DNA from: Burkholderiaceae bacterium
Lineage (GTDB): Bacteria; Pseudomonadota; Gammaproteobacteria; Burkholderiales; Burkholderiaceae
DNA length: 64,000 nt
Reading direction: 5' to 3'
Assembly (NCBI GenBank): GCA_021166835.1
Contig: JAJPEN010000059.1
Location: 1-64,000 of the forward strand
Below are positions 20,780 through 29,165 of the stretch, in pieces (position 1 is the stretch's first letter; the number at the start of each line of letters is the position of its first letter). Made by a program: the position numbers and the translations under genes. The notes under the pieces are model-generated. The model did no database searches and was not told where the DNA came from. It was given only the letters and a program-made list of their open reading frames with translations.

Positions 20780-21378
20780 GCCGCCTGCGCGCGCTCGCGA
20801 CCGGTTGCGCAGCCGCCCTGCTCGTCGCCGGCTGCGCGACTCCCGTCCCGCCGCCGGAGACGACGCCGGCTGGCGCCGCGCCGAATTTCTGGAGCGGCCG
20901 CTTTGCCGTCACCTACACCGAAGGCGGATACCAGCCGCGCGAGGAGCGCTCGAGCGGCCGCTTCTCGCTGCGCGCCGACGGCGAGCGGCGCGAGCTGGAG
21001 CTGTCGTCGCCGCTCGGACAGACGCTGGCGCAGGTCACGCTCGATGCGGGTGAAGCGTTGCTGGTCGCTGCCGACGGTCGCGAATACCGCGCACCCTCCG
21101 GCGAGACGCTGACCGAACAGGTGTTCGGCTGGCGCGTGCCGATCGGCGACCTGCCGCGCTGGCTCGCCGGGCGCGTGGCGCGGCCTACGCAGCGCGACGA
21201 AGGACGCGTCGTGGCCGGCATCGACAGCGGCTGGTCGGTACGTTTCGAGGCCTTCGACGGCGAGCGCCCGCGCCGGCTGTCGCTAGCCTGGCCGGCAGAC
21301 GCCGGCGGCGCGCGCCGGCTCGAGCTGAAGCTGGTCGTCGACAGCGTCGCCCGCGTCGCCGCCGGCGAGCCGCGGTGA
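20776..21378 (+). CDS. lolB: Outer-membrane lipoprotein receptor LolB
   Basis: This 200-residue lipoprotein has lipobox LVAGC (Cys 20). The LolB core includes FWSGRFAVTYT, SGRFSLRADGERRELELSSPLGQ, YRAPSGETLTEQVFGWRVPIGDLPRWLAGR and a conserved C-terminal RLSLAW strand. LolB accepts lipoproteins from LolA and inserts them into the outer membrane. The gene order lolB-ispE-prs is conserved. Confidence 0.92.
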   Translation: MSRLRALATGCAAALLVAGCATPVPPPETTPAGAAPNFWSGRFAVTYTEGGYQPREERSSGRFSLRADGERRELELSSPLGQTLAQVTLDAGEALLVAADGREYRAPSGETLTEQVFGWRVPIGDLPRWLAGRVARPTQRDEGRVVAGIDSGWSVRFEAFDGERPRRLSLAWPADAGGARRLELKLVVDSVARVAAGEPR

Positions 21379-22298
21379 ACGAGGGCCGCTGCGCGCCGGT
21401 CGTCGAACTGCGCAACCTGCCGGCGCCCGCCAAGCTCAACCTCTTCCTGCACGTCACCGGTCGCCGCGCGGACGGCTATCACCTGCTCGAGACGGTGTTC
21501 GAGCTGGTGGATCTATGCGACCGCATCGACCTGCGCCGACTCGACGACGGAGAGATATGCCTCGTCGACGCGCCGGGCGACTGGAGCTCGGACGACGACC
21601 TGACGGTGCGCGCCGCGCGACTGCTCGCGGCGGAAACCGGCTGCCCGCTCGGCGTCGAGATCCGGTTGCGCAAGCGGATTCCAGTGGGCGGCGGCCTGGG
21701 CGGCGGCAGTTCCGATGCGGCGACCGTGCTGCTCGGCCTGAACCGACTGTGGCGCCTGCAACTGTCGGACGAGCGCCTGCGGGCGCTCGCGCTGCGGCTC
21801 GGCGCCGACGTTCCGGTCTTCGTGTTCGGGCGCCGAGCGTTCGCGCGCGGCGTGGGGGAAGAGCTGGTCGCGATCGACGCGCACCCGTCGTGGTACGTGA
21901 TCGTCGCACCGCCCGTGCAGGTGCCGACCGCATCGATCTTCGGCTGCGCCGAATTGACACGAAATACGAAACCGATCAAAATCTTCGGTCTTTCGCGAGG
22001 GCGGTTCGTCCACAGCGGGAAGAACGACCTCGAACCGGTGGTTCTGGCGGCATGGCCGCCGGTGGCCGAAGCGCTGCAGGCACTGCGCATCGCTGCCGAC
22101 GCGGCGGGTGCCGATGGGCATCTGGCGCGGATGACCGGCTCGGGCGCCTGCGTGTTCTGTCCCGTCGCAGACGAGCCGGTCGCCGAATCGATCCGGCAAC
22201 GGCTCGAACGGCGCGCGATCGGGCAGGTGTTCGTCGTCCGGTCGCTCGATCGGCATCCGCTGCGCATCGGGCCACTGGGGAGTAGCCAAGTTGGTTAA
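21375..22298 (+). CDS. ispE: 4-diphosphocytidyl-2-C-methyl-D-erythritol kinase
   Basis: This 307-residue GHMP kinase of the MEP isoprenoid pathway has PAPAKLNLFLHVTGRRADGYH at the N-terminus with catalytic Lys 20, the phosphate loop PVGGGLGGGSSDAA (103-116), LGADVPVF with the catalytic aspartate and MTGSGACVF near the end. The start is GTG, overlapping the lolB stop as GTGA. The last seven codons and the stop run into the tRNA-Gln gene. Confidence 0.95.
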   Translation: MNEGRCAPVVELRNLPAPAKLNLFLHVTGRRADGYHLLETVFELVDLCDRIDLRRLDDGEICLVDAPGDWSSDDDLTVRAARLLAAETGCPLGVEIRLRKRIPVGGGLGGGSSDAATVLLGLNRLWRLQLSDERLRALALRLGADVPVFVFGRRAFARGVGEELVAIDAHPSWYVIVAPPVQVPTASIFGCAELTRNTKPIKIFGLSRGRFVHSGKNDLEPVVLAAWPPVAEALQALRIAADAAGADGHLARMTGSGACVFCPVADEPVAESIRQRLERRAIGQVFVVRSLDRHPLRIGPLGSSQVG

Positions 22299-22352
22299 GG
22301 CACCGGATTTTGATTCCGGCATGCGAGGGTTCGAATCCTTCCTCCCCAGCCA
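22276..22352 (+). tRNA. tRNA-Gln (anticodon TTG)
   Basis: This is a complete 77-base cloverleaf with encoded CCA. The acceptor stem TGGGGAG (22276-22282) pairs with CTCCCCA (22342-22348), followed by discriminator G and CCA. The anticodon stem CCGGA/TCCGG encloses the loop TTTTGAT with anticodon TTG at 22310-22312. The T arm contains GGTTCGAATCC. Glutamine tRNA beside ispE and prs is a conserved proteobacterial arrangement. Confidence 0.97.
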
Positions 22353-22376
22353 GATCCTCCATCCGGGAAACGCACC

Positions 22377-23357
22377 GTGCACGGCTTTCGCCGCAACGCC
22401 GACATCCTCGACCCCGACGGCTTGATGATCTTCACGGGCAACGCGAACCCGCTGCTCGCTGCCGACATCGCCCGCAACCTGTACATCAACCTCGGCAAGG
22501 CCACCGTCGGGCGCTTCTCCGACGGCGAGATCATGGTCGAGATCCTCGAGAACGTCCGCGGCAAGGACGTCTTCGTCGTGCAGCCTACCTGCGCACCGAG
22601 CAACGACACGCTGATGGAGGTGCTGGTGATGGTCGATGCGCTGCGCCGCGCGTCGGCCGGCCGCATCACGGCGGCGCTGCCCTATTTCGGTTATGCCCGG
22701 CAGGATCGCCGCGTGCGCTCGATGCGCGTGGCGATCACCGCGAAGCTCGTCGCGAACATGCTGCAGACCGCCGGCATCGACCGGCTGCTGACGATGGACC
22801 TGCACGCCGAGCAGATCCAGGGCTTCTTCGACGTGCCGGTGGACAACGTCTACGCCGCGCCGCTGCTGCTGGCCGACGTGCACAAGCAGCAGTTCCCCGA
22901 CCCGATCGTCGTCTCGCCGGACGTCGGCGGCGTGGTGCGCGCACGCGCGCTCGCCAAGCGCCTGGACTCCGACCTGGCGATCATCGACAAGCGCCGGCCG
23001 AAAGCGAACGTGGCCGAGGTGATGAACATCATCGGCGACGTGGAAGGCCGCACCTGCGTGATCATGGACGACATCGTCGACACCGCGAACACGCTGGTGA
23101 AGGCGGCGGTGGCGCTGAAGGAACGGGGCGCGCGCCGCGTCGTCGCCTACTGCACGCACGCGGTGCTGTCAGGCGGAGCGGTCACGCGCATCGCCAACTC
23201 GGCGCTCGACGAACTGATCGTCACCGACACGATCCCGCTGTCGCCCGAGGCCGAAGCATGCCCGCGCATCCGCGTGCTGTCGTGCGCCCAGTTGCTGGCC
23301 GAAACGATCCTGCGCATCAGCAGGGCGGATTCGGTGTCTTCGTTGTTTGTGGATTGA
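22377..23357 (+). CDS. prs: Ribose-phosphate pyrophosphokinase
   Basis: This 326-residue enzyme makes PRPP from ribose 5-phosphate and ATP. Conserved blocks are [29 protein letters not shown], the flexible loop [42 protein letters not shown] and the PRPP loop [13 protein letters not shown]. The start GTG 22377 gives the DGLM-preceded N-terminus usual in betaproteobacteria; ATG 22425 is the alternative. It begins 24 bases after the tRNA. Confidence 0.95.
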   Translation: MHGFRRNADILDPDGLMIFTGNANPLLAADIARNLYINLGKATVGRFSDGEIMVEILENVRGKDVFVVQPTCAPSNDTLMEVLVMVDALRRASAGRITAALPYFGYARQDRRVRSMRVAITAKLVANMLQTAGIDRLLTMDLHAEQIQGFFDVPVDNVYAAPLLLADVHKQQFPDPIVVSPDVGGVVRARALAKRLDSDLAIIDKRRPKANVAEVMNIIGDVEGRTCVIMDDIVDTANTLVKAAVALKERGARRVVAYCTHAVLSGGAVTRIANSALDELIVTDTIPLSPEAEACPRIRVLSCAQLLAETILRISRADSVSSLFVD

Positions 23358-23372
23358 GAGTGACTGGATACG

Positions 23373-23460
23373 GTGAAGGGTGAAGGGTGAAGGGTGAAGG
23401 GGAAAAGCCCCGCTGCGCCGGCCGGTTTTTCCCCTTCACCCTTCACCCTTCACCCTTCAC
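23373..23460. repeat. Perfect 34-bp inverted repeat made of heptamer units
   Basis: The left arm (23373-23406) consists of four GTGAAGG-type units ending in GGGGAAAA. The right arm (23427-23460) is its exact reverse complement. A GC-rich 20-base loop separates them. The element lies in the 178-base gap between prs and rplY and would form a very stable RNA hairpin. No T-tract follows the right arm, so it is not a textbook terminator. Confidence 0.95.
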
Positions 23461-23535
23461 TTTCATGCCGGCTTCGCCGGCGAACTGAGCTCCGCATTCT
23501 GGTCGCGGACGCGGGGCGCAACTGGAAGGAAGAAA

Positions 23536-24165
23536 ATGAAAGTCGTTGCGAATGTTCGCAAGGAGCAGGGTTCGGGTGCGAGCCGCCGCCTGCGCCGCGC
23601 CGGCTACGTGCCGGGAATCGTCTACGGTGGCAAGGACGAAGCGGTTCCGGTCTCGCTCGAGCACAACCCGCTGTACCACGCGCTGCGCGTGGAGGCATTC
23701 CACTCGTCGATCCTCGATCTGGAGATCGGCGACGAGCGCGCGCAGGTGCTGCTGCGCGACGTGCAGTGGCATCCGTACAAGCCGCAGGTGATGCACGTCG
23801 ACTTCCAGCGCGTGGCCGCCGACGAGAAGATCACCGTCAGGGTGCCGCTGCACTTCGTCAACGAAGAGGTCTCGCCGGCCGTGAAGCTGTCGGCCGGGAT
23901 CATCGGACGCGTGACCACCGAGGTCGAGGTGAGCTGCCTGCCGGCGGCGCTGCCGAGCTTCATCGAAGTCGACCTGTCGCAGCTCGAAGCGGGCAAGTCG
24001 GTGCACCTGAGCGACATCGCGTTCCCGCAGGGCGTCACGCCGGTGCTGCCGGCGGGGGAGAACCCGGTCGTCGTCACGGTCACGGTTCCGGGCGCTGCCG
24101 AGGAAGAACCCGCCGCCGCTCCGGCCGCGGCAACGCCCGCTGCTCCCGCGCCGAAGAAGCCGTGA
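23536..24165 (+). CDS. rplY: 50S ribosomal protein L25 (CTC form)
   Basis: This 209-residue protein has an N-terminal 5S rRNA-binding domain ([47 protein letters not shown]) and the C-terminal TL5/CTC domain from about residue 100. An Ala/Pro/Glu-rich tail follows. It is the long form, unlike the 94-residue E. coli L25. GGAAGGAAG lies upstream of the ATG. The gene lies between prs and pth, as in many proteobacteria. Confidence 0.96.
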   Translation: MKVVANVRKEQGSGASRRLRRAGYVPGIVYGGKDEAVPVSLEHNPLYHALRVEAFHSSILDLEIGDERAQVLLRDVQWHPYKPQVMHVDFQRVAADEKITVRVPLHFVNEEVSPAVKLSAGIIGRVTTEVEVSCLPAALPSFIEVDLSQLEAGKSVHLSDIAFPQGVTPVLPAGENPVVVTVTVPGAAEEEPAAAPAAATPAAPAPKKP

Positions 24166-24237
24166 AATCGCGGGGCGCAGCGAGCCGATCCTCGCCCGAG
24201 CGCCCCGTCCGCGCGCCGTGCAGGCGGCGCGCACACG

Positions 24238-24267
24238 AAGCCCGGGCCCGCCCCGGGCTTTTTGTTT
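24238..24267 (+). terminator. Rho-independent terminator after rplY
   Basis: A nine-base stem AAGCCCGGG/CCCGGGCTT (24238-24246 and 24252-24260) with a 5-base loop is followed by TTTGTTT. It lies 73 bases after the rplY stop and shortly before the MFS gene start at 24284. Confidence 0.85.
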
Positions 24268-24283
24268 GCGCTTTCCGCGGCCG

Positions 24284-25540
24284 ATGAATCCCGACGCCGC
24301 CCGACTCTGGACCGCCCCGCGCTGGGCGCTGGCCGCGCTGCTGGCCGCGCTCGGCATGCTCGGCCCGTTCTCGATCGACACCTTCCTGCCCGCGTTCTCG
24401 GGCATCGCGCGCGCGCTCGATGCCACCCCGGTGCAGATGCAGCAGACGCTGTCGGCCTATCTGTTCGGCTACGCGTTCATGAACATCTTCCACGGCGCGC
24501 TGGCCGACAGTTTCGGGCGCAGGCCGGTGGTCCTGTGGGGGATCGGCGTCTTCACTCTCGCGTCGGTCGGCTGCGCGCTGTCGCCGTCGATCGGCGCGCT
24601 GGTCTTCTTCCGCGCGCTGCAGGGCCTGTCCACCGGCGCTGGCATCGTCGTCTCGCGCGCGGTGATCCGCGACATGTTCCCGCCCGAGGACGCGCAGCGC
24701 GTGATGTCGCAGGTGACGATCTATTTCGGCGTAGCGCCGGCGGTGGCGCCCATCATCGGCGGCTGGCTCTTCGTGCACGTGAACTGGCACGGCATCTTCT
24801 GGTTCCTCGCGCTCGTCGGACTGCTGCTGTGGACCGCCAACTGGCGCTGGCTGCCCGAGACGCTGCATCCCTCGCACCGGCAGCCCTTCGAGATGCGGCA
24901 CCTGCTGCGCGGCTACTACCAGCTGCTGTCCGATCCGCGCTTCCTGCTGCTCGCATTCGCCAGCGGCGTTCCGTTCAACGGCATGTTCCTCTATGTGCTG
25001 TCGGCGCCCGAGTTCCTCGGTACGCACCTGGGGCTCGGACCCACCGAATTCTTCTGGTTCTTCCTGCTCACGATCAGCGGAATCATGTCGGGCGCCTGGG
25101 TCAGCGGGCGCTTCGCCGGTCGCGTGCCGGCACGCAGGCAGATCCGCTACGGTTTCGTCGTGATGTTCGTCGTCGCCGTCCTGAACCTCGTCGCGAACCT
25201 GCTGTTCGAGCCGCATGCGTGGTGGGCGCTGCCGCCGATCGCGCTGTTCGCGTTCGGCTGGGCGCTGAACGTGCCCGCTGTCACGCTGATGGTGCTCGAC
25301 CTGTTCCCGTTGCGCCGCGGCATGTCGTCGTCGCTGCAGGCGGTGGTGGGCAGCGTCGCCAACGGCATCGTCGCGGGCGTCATCGCCCCGCTCGTCATGC
25401 ATTCGACGATCGGACTCGCGGCGACGTCGCTGGCGATGCTGTGCATCGGACTGGGCGCCTGGCTGCTGCTGAAGCATCGCTGGCCCGCGGTCGTGCGCGC
25501 AGCCAACGCGCCGGTGCTCCCCGGACACCCGACGACGTGA
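24284..25540 (+). CDS. Bcr/CflA-type MFS drug exporter
   Basis: This 418-residue membrane protein has about 12 helices. The Bcr/CflA family is indicated by [20 protein letters not shown] in helix 1, [36 protein letters not shown] (the MFS loop 2-3 motif) and [19 protein letters not shown]. Members export bicyclomycin, chloramphenicol or sulfonamides; the substrate here is unknown. The ATG at 24284 follows the rplY terminator, and the stop overlaps the pth GTG start. Confidence 0.9.
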   Translation: MNPDAARLWTAPRWALAALLAALGMLGPFSIDTFLPAFSGIARALDATPVQMQQTLSAYLFGYAFMNIFHGALADSFGRRPVVLWGIGVFTLASVGCALSPSIGALVFFRALQGLSTGAGIVVSRAVIRDMFPPEDAQRVMSQVTIYFGVAPAVAPIIGGWLFVHVNWHGIFWFLALVGLLLWTANWRWLPETLHPSHRQPFEMRHLLRGYYQLLSDPRFLLLAFASGVPFNGMFLYVLSAPEFLGTHLGLGPTEFFWFFLLTISGIMSGAWVSGRFAGRVPARRQIRYGFVVMFVVAVLNLVANLLFEPHAWWALPPIALFAFGWALNVPAVTLMVLDLFPLRRGMSSSLQAVVGSVANGIVAGVIAPLVMHSTIGLAATSLAMLCIGLGAWLLLKHRWPAVVRAANAPVLPGHPTT

Positions 25541-26121
25541 GCGCGATCCGCCTGATCGTCGGCCTGGGCAACCCCGGCGCCGAGCACGAGCACGACCGGC
25601 ACAACGCCGGCTTCTGGTTCGTCGACGAGCTTGCGCGCTCGCACGGCGTCCCGCTCTCGCGCGAAGGAAAGTTCTTCGGGCTGGTGGGACGCGCGCGCAT
25701 CGGCGACGAAGCCGTGTTCCTGCTCGAGCCGTCCACGTGGATGAACCGCTCGGGCCAGGCGGTGGCGGCGCTGGCCAACTTCTATCGGATCTCGCCAGCC
25801 GAGATTCTCGTCGCGCACGACGAGCTGGACCTGCTCCCCGGACAGGCGAAGCTCAAGCGCGGCGGCGGACACGCCGGCCACAACGGCCTGCGCGACATCC
25901 AGGCGCGGCTGGGCAGCGCCGACTTCTGGCGACTGCGGCTCGGCGTCGGCCATCCGCGCAGCCTGCAGCTCGAACAGGAAGTGATCGACTTCGTGCTGCA
26001 CCGGCCGAGCCGCGAACAGCGGCAGCAGATCGACGATGCGATCGCGCGCGCGCTCGACTGCCTGCCGCTGCTCGTCGCCGGCAACGCGGAAGCGGCGGTG
26101 CAGAGGCTGCATACGCGCTGA
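25537..26121 (+). CDS. pth: Peptidyl-tRNA hydrolase
   Basis: This 194-residue enzyme recycles peptidyl-t[23 protein letters not shown] contains the catalytic histidine (H22). [26 protein letters not shown] with D95, and [17 protein letters not shown] are all family signatures. The start is GTG, overlapping the MFS stop. The stop TGA opens a 10-base tandem repeat. Confidence 0.96.
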   Translation: MSAIRLIVGLGNPGAEHEHDRHNAGFWFVDELARSHGVPLSREGKFFGLVGRARIGDEAVFLLEPSTWMNRSGQAVAALANFYRISPAEILVAHDELDLLPGQAKLKRGGGHAGHNGLRDIQARLGSADFWRLRLGVGHPRSLQLEQEVIDFVLHRPSREQRQQIDDAIARALDCLPLLVAGNAEAAVQRLHTR

Positions 26122-26180
26122 GCGACACTGAGCGACACTGAGCGACACTGAGCGGCACTGAGCGGCACTGAGCGGCGCTG
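26121..26180 (+). repeat. 10-bp tandem repeat after pth, six units
   Basis: The unit AGCGACACTG occurs three times exactly, then twice as AGCGGCACTG and once as AGCGGCGCTG. Because the unit contains TGA at each junction and is 10 bases long, stop codons appear in all three forward frames. Confidence 0.9.
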
Positions 26181-26270
26181 CGGACCGCTTCCGCACCGCC
26201 GGCGAAACGACGCCGACGTGAAGCGTCGCGCGATGCTTCAGAATGCCGGATTCCCAACGCACCGAACATC

Positions 26271-26759
26271 ATGCCCGCCCGCATCGTCACGCACCGCTCG
26301 CAGATCCACGGCAACGGCGTCTTCGCCGCGAGTGACATCCCGAAAGGGACCCGCCTGATCCAGTACAAGGGGCAATTGCTCACCCACGAACAGAGCGACC
26401 GGATGTATCCGGACAGCGCCGACACCGGACACACTTTCCTGTTCGTGCTCAACGACGACTGGGTGCTCGACGCCAACCGCGAAGGCAACAGCGCGCGCTG
26501 GATCAACCACAGCTGCGATCCGAACTGCGAAGCCGTGCTGCTCGAGAGCAGCAACGGCGATTCGCGCCGCGACCGCGTCTACCTCGAGGCGATCCGCGAC
26601 ATCGCCCGCGGCGAGGAGCTGACGTACAACTACGGGATCGTGCTCGACGTGCCGCACACGCCGGCGATGAAGAGAATCTGGGCGTGCCGCTGCGGCGCGC
26701 CGAACTGCACCGGGACGATCCTGCAGCCGAAGCGGAAGAAGCAGAAGAAGAGCGCGTAG
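26271..26759 (+). CDS. SET-domain lysine methyltransferase-like protein
   Basis: This 162-residue protein is almost only a SET domain: GNGVFAASDIPKGTRLIQYKG at the start, the pseudoknot motifs ARWINHSCDPNC (75-86) and GEELTYNYG (114-122), then a post-SET motif CRCGAPNC with Cys 139, 141 and 146, and a basic tail. SAM-binding and catalytic residues appear intact. Bacterial SET proteins are known in chlamydiae and many proteobacteria, but the substrate here is unknown. Confidence 0.9.
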   Translation: MPARIVTHRSQIHGNGVFAASDIPKGTRLIQYKGQLLTHEQSDRMYPDSADTGHTFLFVLNDDWVLDANREGNSARWINHSCDPNCEAVLLESSNGDSRRDRVYLEAIRDIARGEELTYNYGIVLDVPHTPAMKRIWACRCGAPNCTGTILQPKRKKQKKSA

Positions 26760-26760
26760 G

Positions 26761-26952
26761 TCAGTTGCCCGGCAGGCGCCTGGCCGCAGCGCCGAGCAAC
26801 ATCTCCATCTGCGCCTCCAGGCGGATGACCCGGGCCGCGAGATCCTCGATTCTCGATTGCTGGCCCTTCAGCGCGTCGGCCTGGCGGCTGACCTTGTCTT
26901 CGAGCTTCACAACGACGGCCAGGGCTGCCCAGAGCCGATCAGCAAAGCCCAT
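26761..26952 (-). CDS. Small coiled-coil protein, function unknown
   Basis: This 63-residue protein has a hydrophobic N-terminus (MGFADRLWAALAVVVKLE) and a predicted coiled coil with heptad pattern VSRQADALKGQQSRIEDLAARVIRLEAQMEMLL. The start at 26952 is supported by AGGAG seven bases upstream. It overlaps the 3' end of the preceding small gene by 14 bases, so the pair is probably co-translated. I do not recognise the family. Confidence 0.6.
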   Translation of the reverse strand: MGFADRLWAALAVVVKLEDKVSRQADALKGQQSRIEDLAARVIRLEAQMEMLLGAAARRLPGN

Positions 26953-27244
26953 GCGGCTCTCCTGGTCGCCGCCGACGCGCCTGCGCCTCCATGGCATCGA
27001 TGCGGCGATTGCTTTCGGCGATCGCATCGAGTGATTCGTCGATCGCGCGAATGGCCCGCTCGGCCGCCTCACGTGCGGCAACAGCCAGTTCGGACAGAGC
27101 GACCTCGTCGATCGGCTCATAAGCGGCAGCGGCACGATTCATCAACTCGGAGACCGAAAGTCCCAGTCTTCGCGCTTTTGCCGTGATCTTTCGCCTTTCG
27201 CGAGCGGTGGCCTGGACGACGATCTGTTCGACGGATGCAGACAT
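26939..27244 (-). CDS. Small protein with possible ribbon-helix-helix N-terminus
   Basis: This 101-residue protein has an N-terminal segment VEQIVVQATARERRKITAKARRLGLSVSELMNRAA, resembling a ribbon-helix-helix DNA-binding fold (strand, then helices with LGLSVSELM). A long Ala/Glu/Arg-rich helix follows. AGGAG abuts the ATG with no spacing, so the true start or initiation mode is uncertain. It precedes the 63-residue coiled-coil gene. A DNA-binding or toxin-antitoxin-like role is possible but unproven. Confidence 0.55.
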   Translation of the reverse strand: MSASVEQIVVQATARERRKITAKARRLGLSVSELMNRAAAAYEPIDEVALSELAVAAREAAERAIRAIDESLDAIAESNRRIDAMEAQARRRRPGEPHGLC

Positions 27245-27312
27245 CTCCTGGATCTCGTAACGATTGCAGACACGCCATCAATCATCGCACCTGCGATCGT
27301 CGGCGGAAAGCA

Positions 27313-27336
27313 GACAGCCGATCGAGACCGGCTGTC
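27313..27336 (-). terminator. Hairpin directly after the leuD stop
   Basis: GACAGCCG (27313-27320) and CGGCTGTC (27329-27336) form an 8-base stem with an 8-base loop immediately downstream of leuD on the minus strand. Only TGCTTT follows, so termination is uncertain. Confidence 0.3.
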
Positions 27337-27990
27337 CTATGCCTTCGGAACGACGCGCAGCCAGGGCTGCCCGCCCAGACGCCGCGCTTCGAAGGCGCGG
27401 ATCTCTTCGCTTCGCTGCAGCGTGCGCTCGATCTCGTCCCACCCGCACAGCAGCGACTGTTTCGCACGCGGCGCGATGTCGAAGCGCCACTCGAGTCCGC
27501 CGGCGCGCAGATGCTGCTGCGGAAGGTCGATTTCCGCCTCGGGCACGCGCTGTGCGCACACCCACTCGAACAACGCATCCACGTCGTTCGAAGGCAGCGC
27601 GATCGTCAACAGGCCGTTGGCGATCGCGTTGCCGGCGAAGATGGATGCGAACGACGGTGCGACGATCGCGCGAAAGCCGAAGTCGCGCAACGCCCATACC
27701 GCGTGCTCGCGGCTCGAGCCGCAGCCGAAGTTCTCGCGTGCGAGCAATACGGTCGCGCGCCGCCACGGCTCCCGGTTCAGGACGAAGTCGGGGTTCTCGC
27801 GCCGCTTCGAGTGGTCGCTGTCAAGATCGCCGGGGTCGAGATAGCGCCAGTTGTCGAACAGCACCGGGCCGAAGCCGCTCGCCGCGATCGAGCGGCCGTA
27901 CTGCTTCGGGAAGATCGCGTCGGTATCGACGTTCGCCGCGTCGAGCGGCGCGACGATTCCGCGATGCGTGACGAAGGGCGGCGGCTTCAT
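27337..27990 (-). CDS. leuD: 3-isopropylmalate dehydratase small subunit
   Basis: This 217-residue protein has the LeuD swivel-domain features: VAPLDAANVDTDAIFPKQY, DPDFVLN-like ENPDFVLNREPW, LLARENFGCGSSREHAVWAL and IFAGNAIANGLLTI. With LeuC it isomerises isopropylmalate in leucine synthesis. No leuC or leuB is in the window, which is unusual because leuC and leuD normally adjoin. It overlaps the stop of the upstream nucleotidase gene by four bases. Confidence 0.93.
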   Translation of the reverse strand: MKPPPFVTHRGIVAPLDAANVDTDAIFPKQYGRSIAASGFGPVLFDNWRYLDPGDLDSDHSKRRENPDFVLNREPWRRATVLLARENFGCGSSREHAVWALRDFGFRAIVAPSFASIFAGNAIANGLLTIALPSNDVDALFEWVCAQRVPEAEIDLPQQHLRAGGLEWRFDIAPRAKQSLLCGWDEIERTLQRSEEIRAFEARRLGGQPWLRVVPKA

Positions 27991-28937
27991 CGCTCGTTGG
28001 CGATGCCCGCCGGCACGTGGCCGGCCGGACCGAAGCGCGCAGCCGACTCGCAATGGCCGGTCTGGTCGTCGAAGAAGAAGTCGGGCTCGAATTCGTGCAG
28101 GAACGGCCCCTTCTCGAGGCCGCCGAGGAACATCGCCTCGTCGACCTCGATGCCCCAGTCCATCAGCGTGCGGATCGCGCGTTCGTGTGCCGGCGCGCTG
28201 CGTGCGGTGACGAGCGCCGTGCGGATGCCCACCGGCGCGCGACCCGGTGCAAGCAGCCCACGCTCGCTCTCGGACGGCGCGTCCTCGCGCTGCAGCCGGT
28301 GCAACGCCTCGAGCAGCGGCTTGAACGGGCCCGGTGGCAGCGGCAGGGTCGCGCGCTCGGCCTCGTGACGATGGAAGGCCTCCAGGCCGCCCTGCTGGAA
28401 CACGCGTTCGGACTCGTCGGAGAACAGCACGGCGTCGCCGTCGAAGGCGATGCGGATCTCGTCGGGGTGCGATTCGGAGGCGAGCACCGACTGCGGAAAC
28501 ACGCGTGCGGCCGGAATGCCGGCTGCCAGCGCGGCGGCGACGTCGTCGGCATTGGCCGACAGGAAGAGGTTCGCCTTCAGCGGAGTCAGGTAGCGCCACG
28601 GCGCCCGGCCCCGCGTGAACACGCCGCGCTCGAGCCGCAGCCCGGCCTGGCGCGCCGAGCGGAACACGCGCAGGCCGCTCACCGGATCGTTGCGCGAGAC
28701 GACGACCACCTCGATGCGGCGCTGCGACTCCGGGCGGTCGGGCGGATCGAAGCGCAGCAGCTTGCGCACGAGCGCGCCGGCGACGCCGGGGCGCGCGCAT
28801 TCGTCGAGCCGCTCGCGCTGCAGCGCCATGTACGCGGCGTCGTCGTCGCGCTCGAAGACGAGGTTCTCCTCCTCGAAATCGAAGACGGCGCGCGAGGAGA
28901 TGGCGACGACGAGTTTTCCGTCGAGCGTGGGGGGCAT
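27987..28937 (-). CDS. 5'-nucleotidase (cytosolic NT5C1-like family)
   Basis: This 316-residue protein begins with the family signature LVVAISSRAVFDFEEEN and has RIEVVVVSRNDPVSGLRVFRSA, IAFDGDAVLFSDESERV and a C-terminal VTARSAPAHERAIRTL plus FLGGLEKGPFLHEFEPDFFFDDQ, as in the PF06189 5'-nucleotidase group. Such enzymes dephosphorylate nucleoside monophosphates. It is translationally coupled to leuD, with no obvious metabolic link. Confidence 0.85.
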   Translation of the reverse strand: MPPTLDGKLVVAISSRAVFDFEEENLVFERDDDAAYMALQRERLDECARPGVAGALVRKLLRFDPPDRPESQRRIEVVVVSRNDPVSGLRVFRSARQAGLRLERGVFTRGRAPWRYLTPLKANLFLSANADDVAAALAAGIPAARVFPQSVLASESHPDEIRIAFDGDAVLFSDESERVFQQGGLEAFHRHEAERATLPLPPGPFKPLLEALHRLQREDAPSESERGLLAPGRAPVGIRTALVTARSAPAHERAIRTLMDWGIEVDEAMFLGGLEKGPFLHEFEPDFFFDDQTGHCESAARFGPAGHVPAGIANER

Positions 28938-28970
28938 GGACGCACAGCGTAGGCAGCGACCGGCGGCAAT

Positions 28971-28996
28971 GCAAATCGGGAGCGCAAATCGGGAGC
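28971..28996 (+). repeat. 13-bp direct repeat between nucleotidase gene and ychF
   Basis: GCAAATCGGGAGC occurs twice in tandem (28971-28983 and 28984-28996). The rest of the 228-base divergent gap shows no confident promoter. Confidence 0.7.
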
Positions 28997-29165
28997 ACGA
29001 TGGGTGCCCCGATCGGGCACGCACTGCCTGCCGGTTAGAATGGCGGGCGCGCCGCGACAGGGTCGCGATGCGGCTTCCACCCCTGATCGGCGCGGCTGCC
29101 CGCCGCTCACGCGCGTCGAAACGCTCTCTCCGCGCGCTTCTCCCGACACCTCGAGGATTTCCCGC

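Noticed and set aside
23373..23460. The heptamer hairpin as a standard rho-independent terminator
   Set aside because: The T run lies at the base of the loop-side of the right arm, not after the stem, and the stem is much longer than usual.
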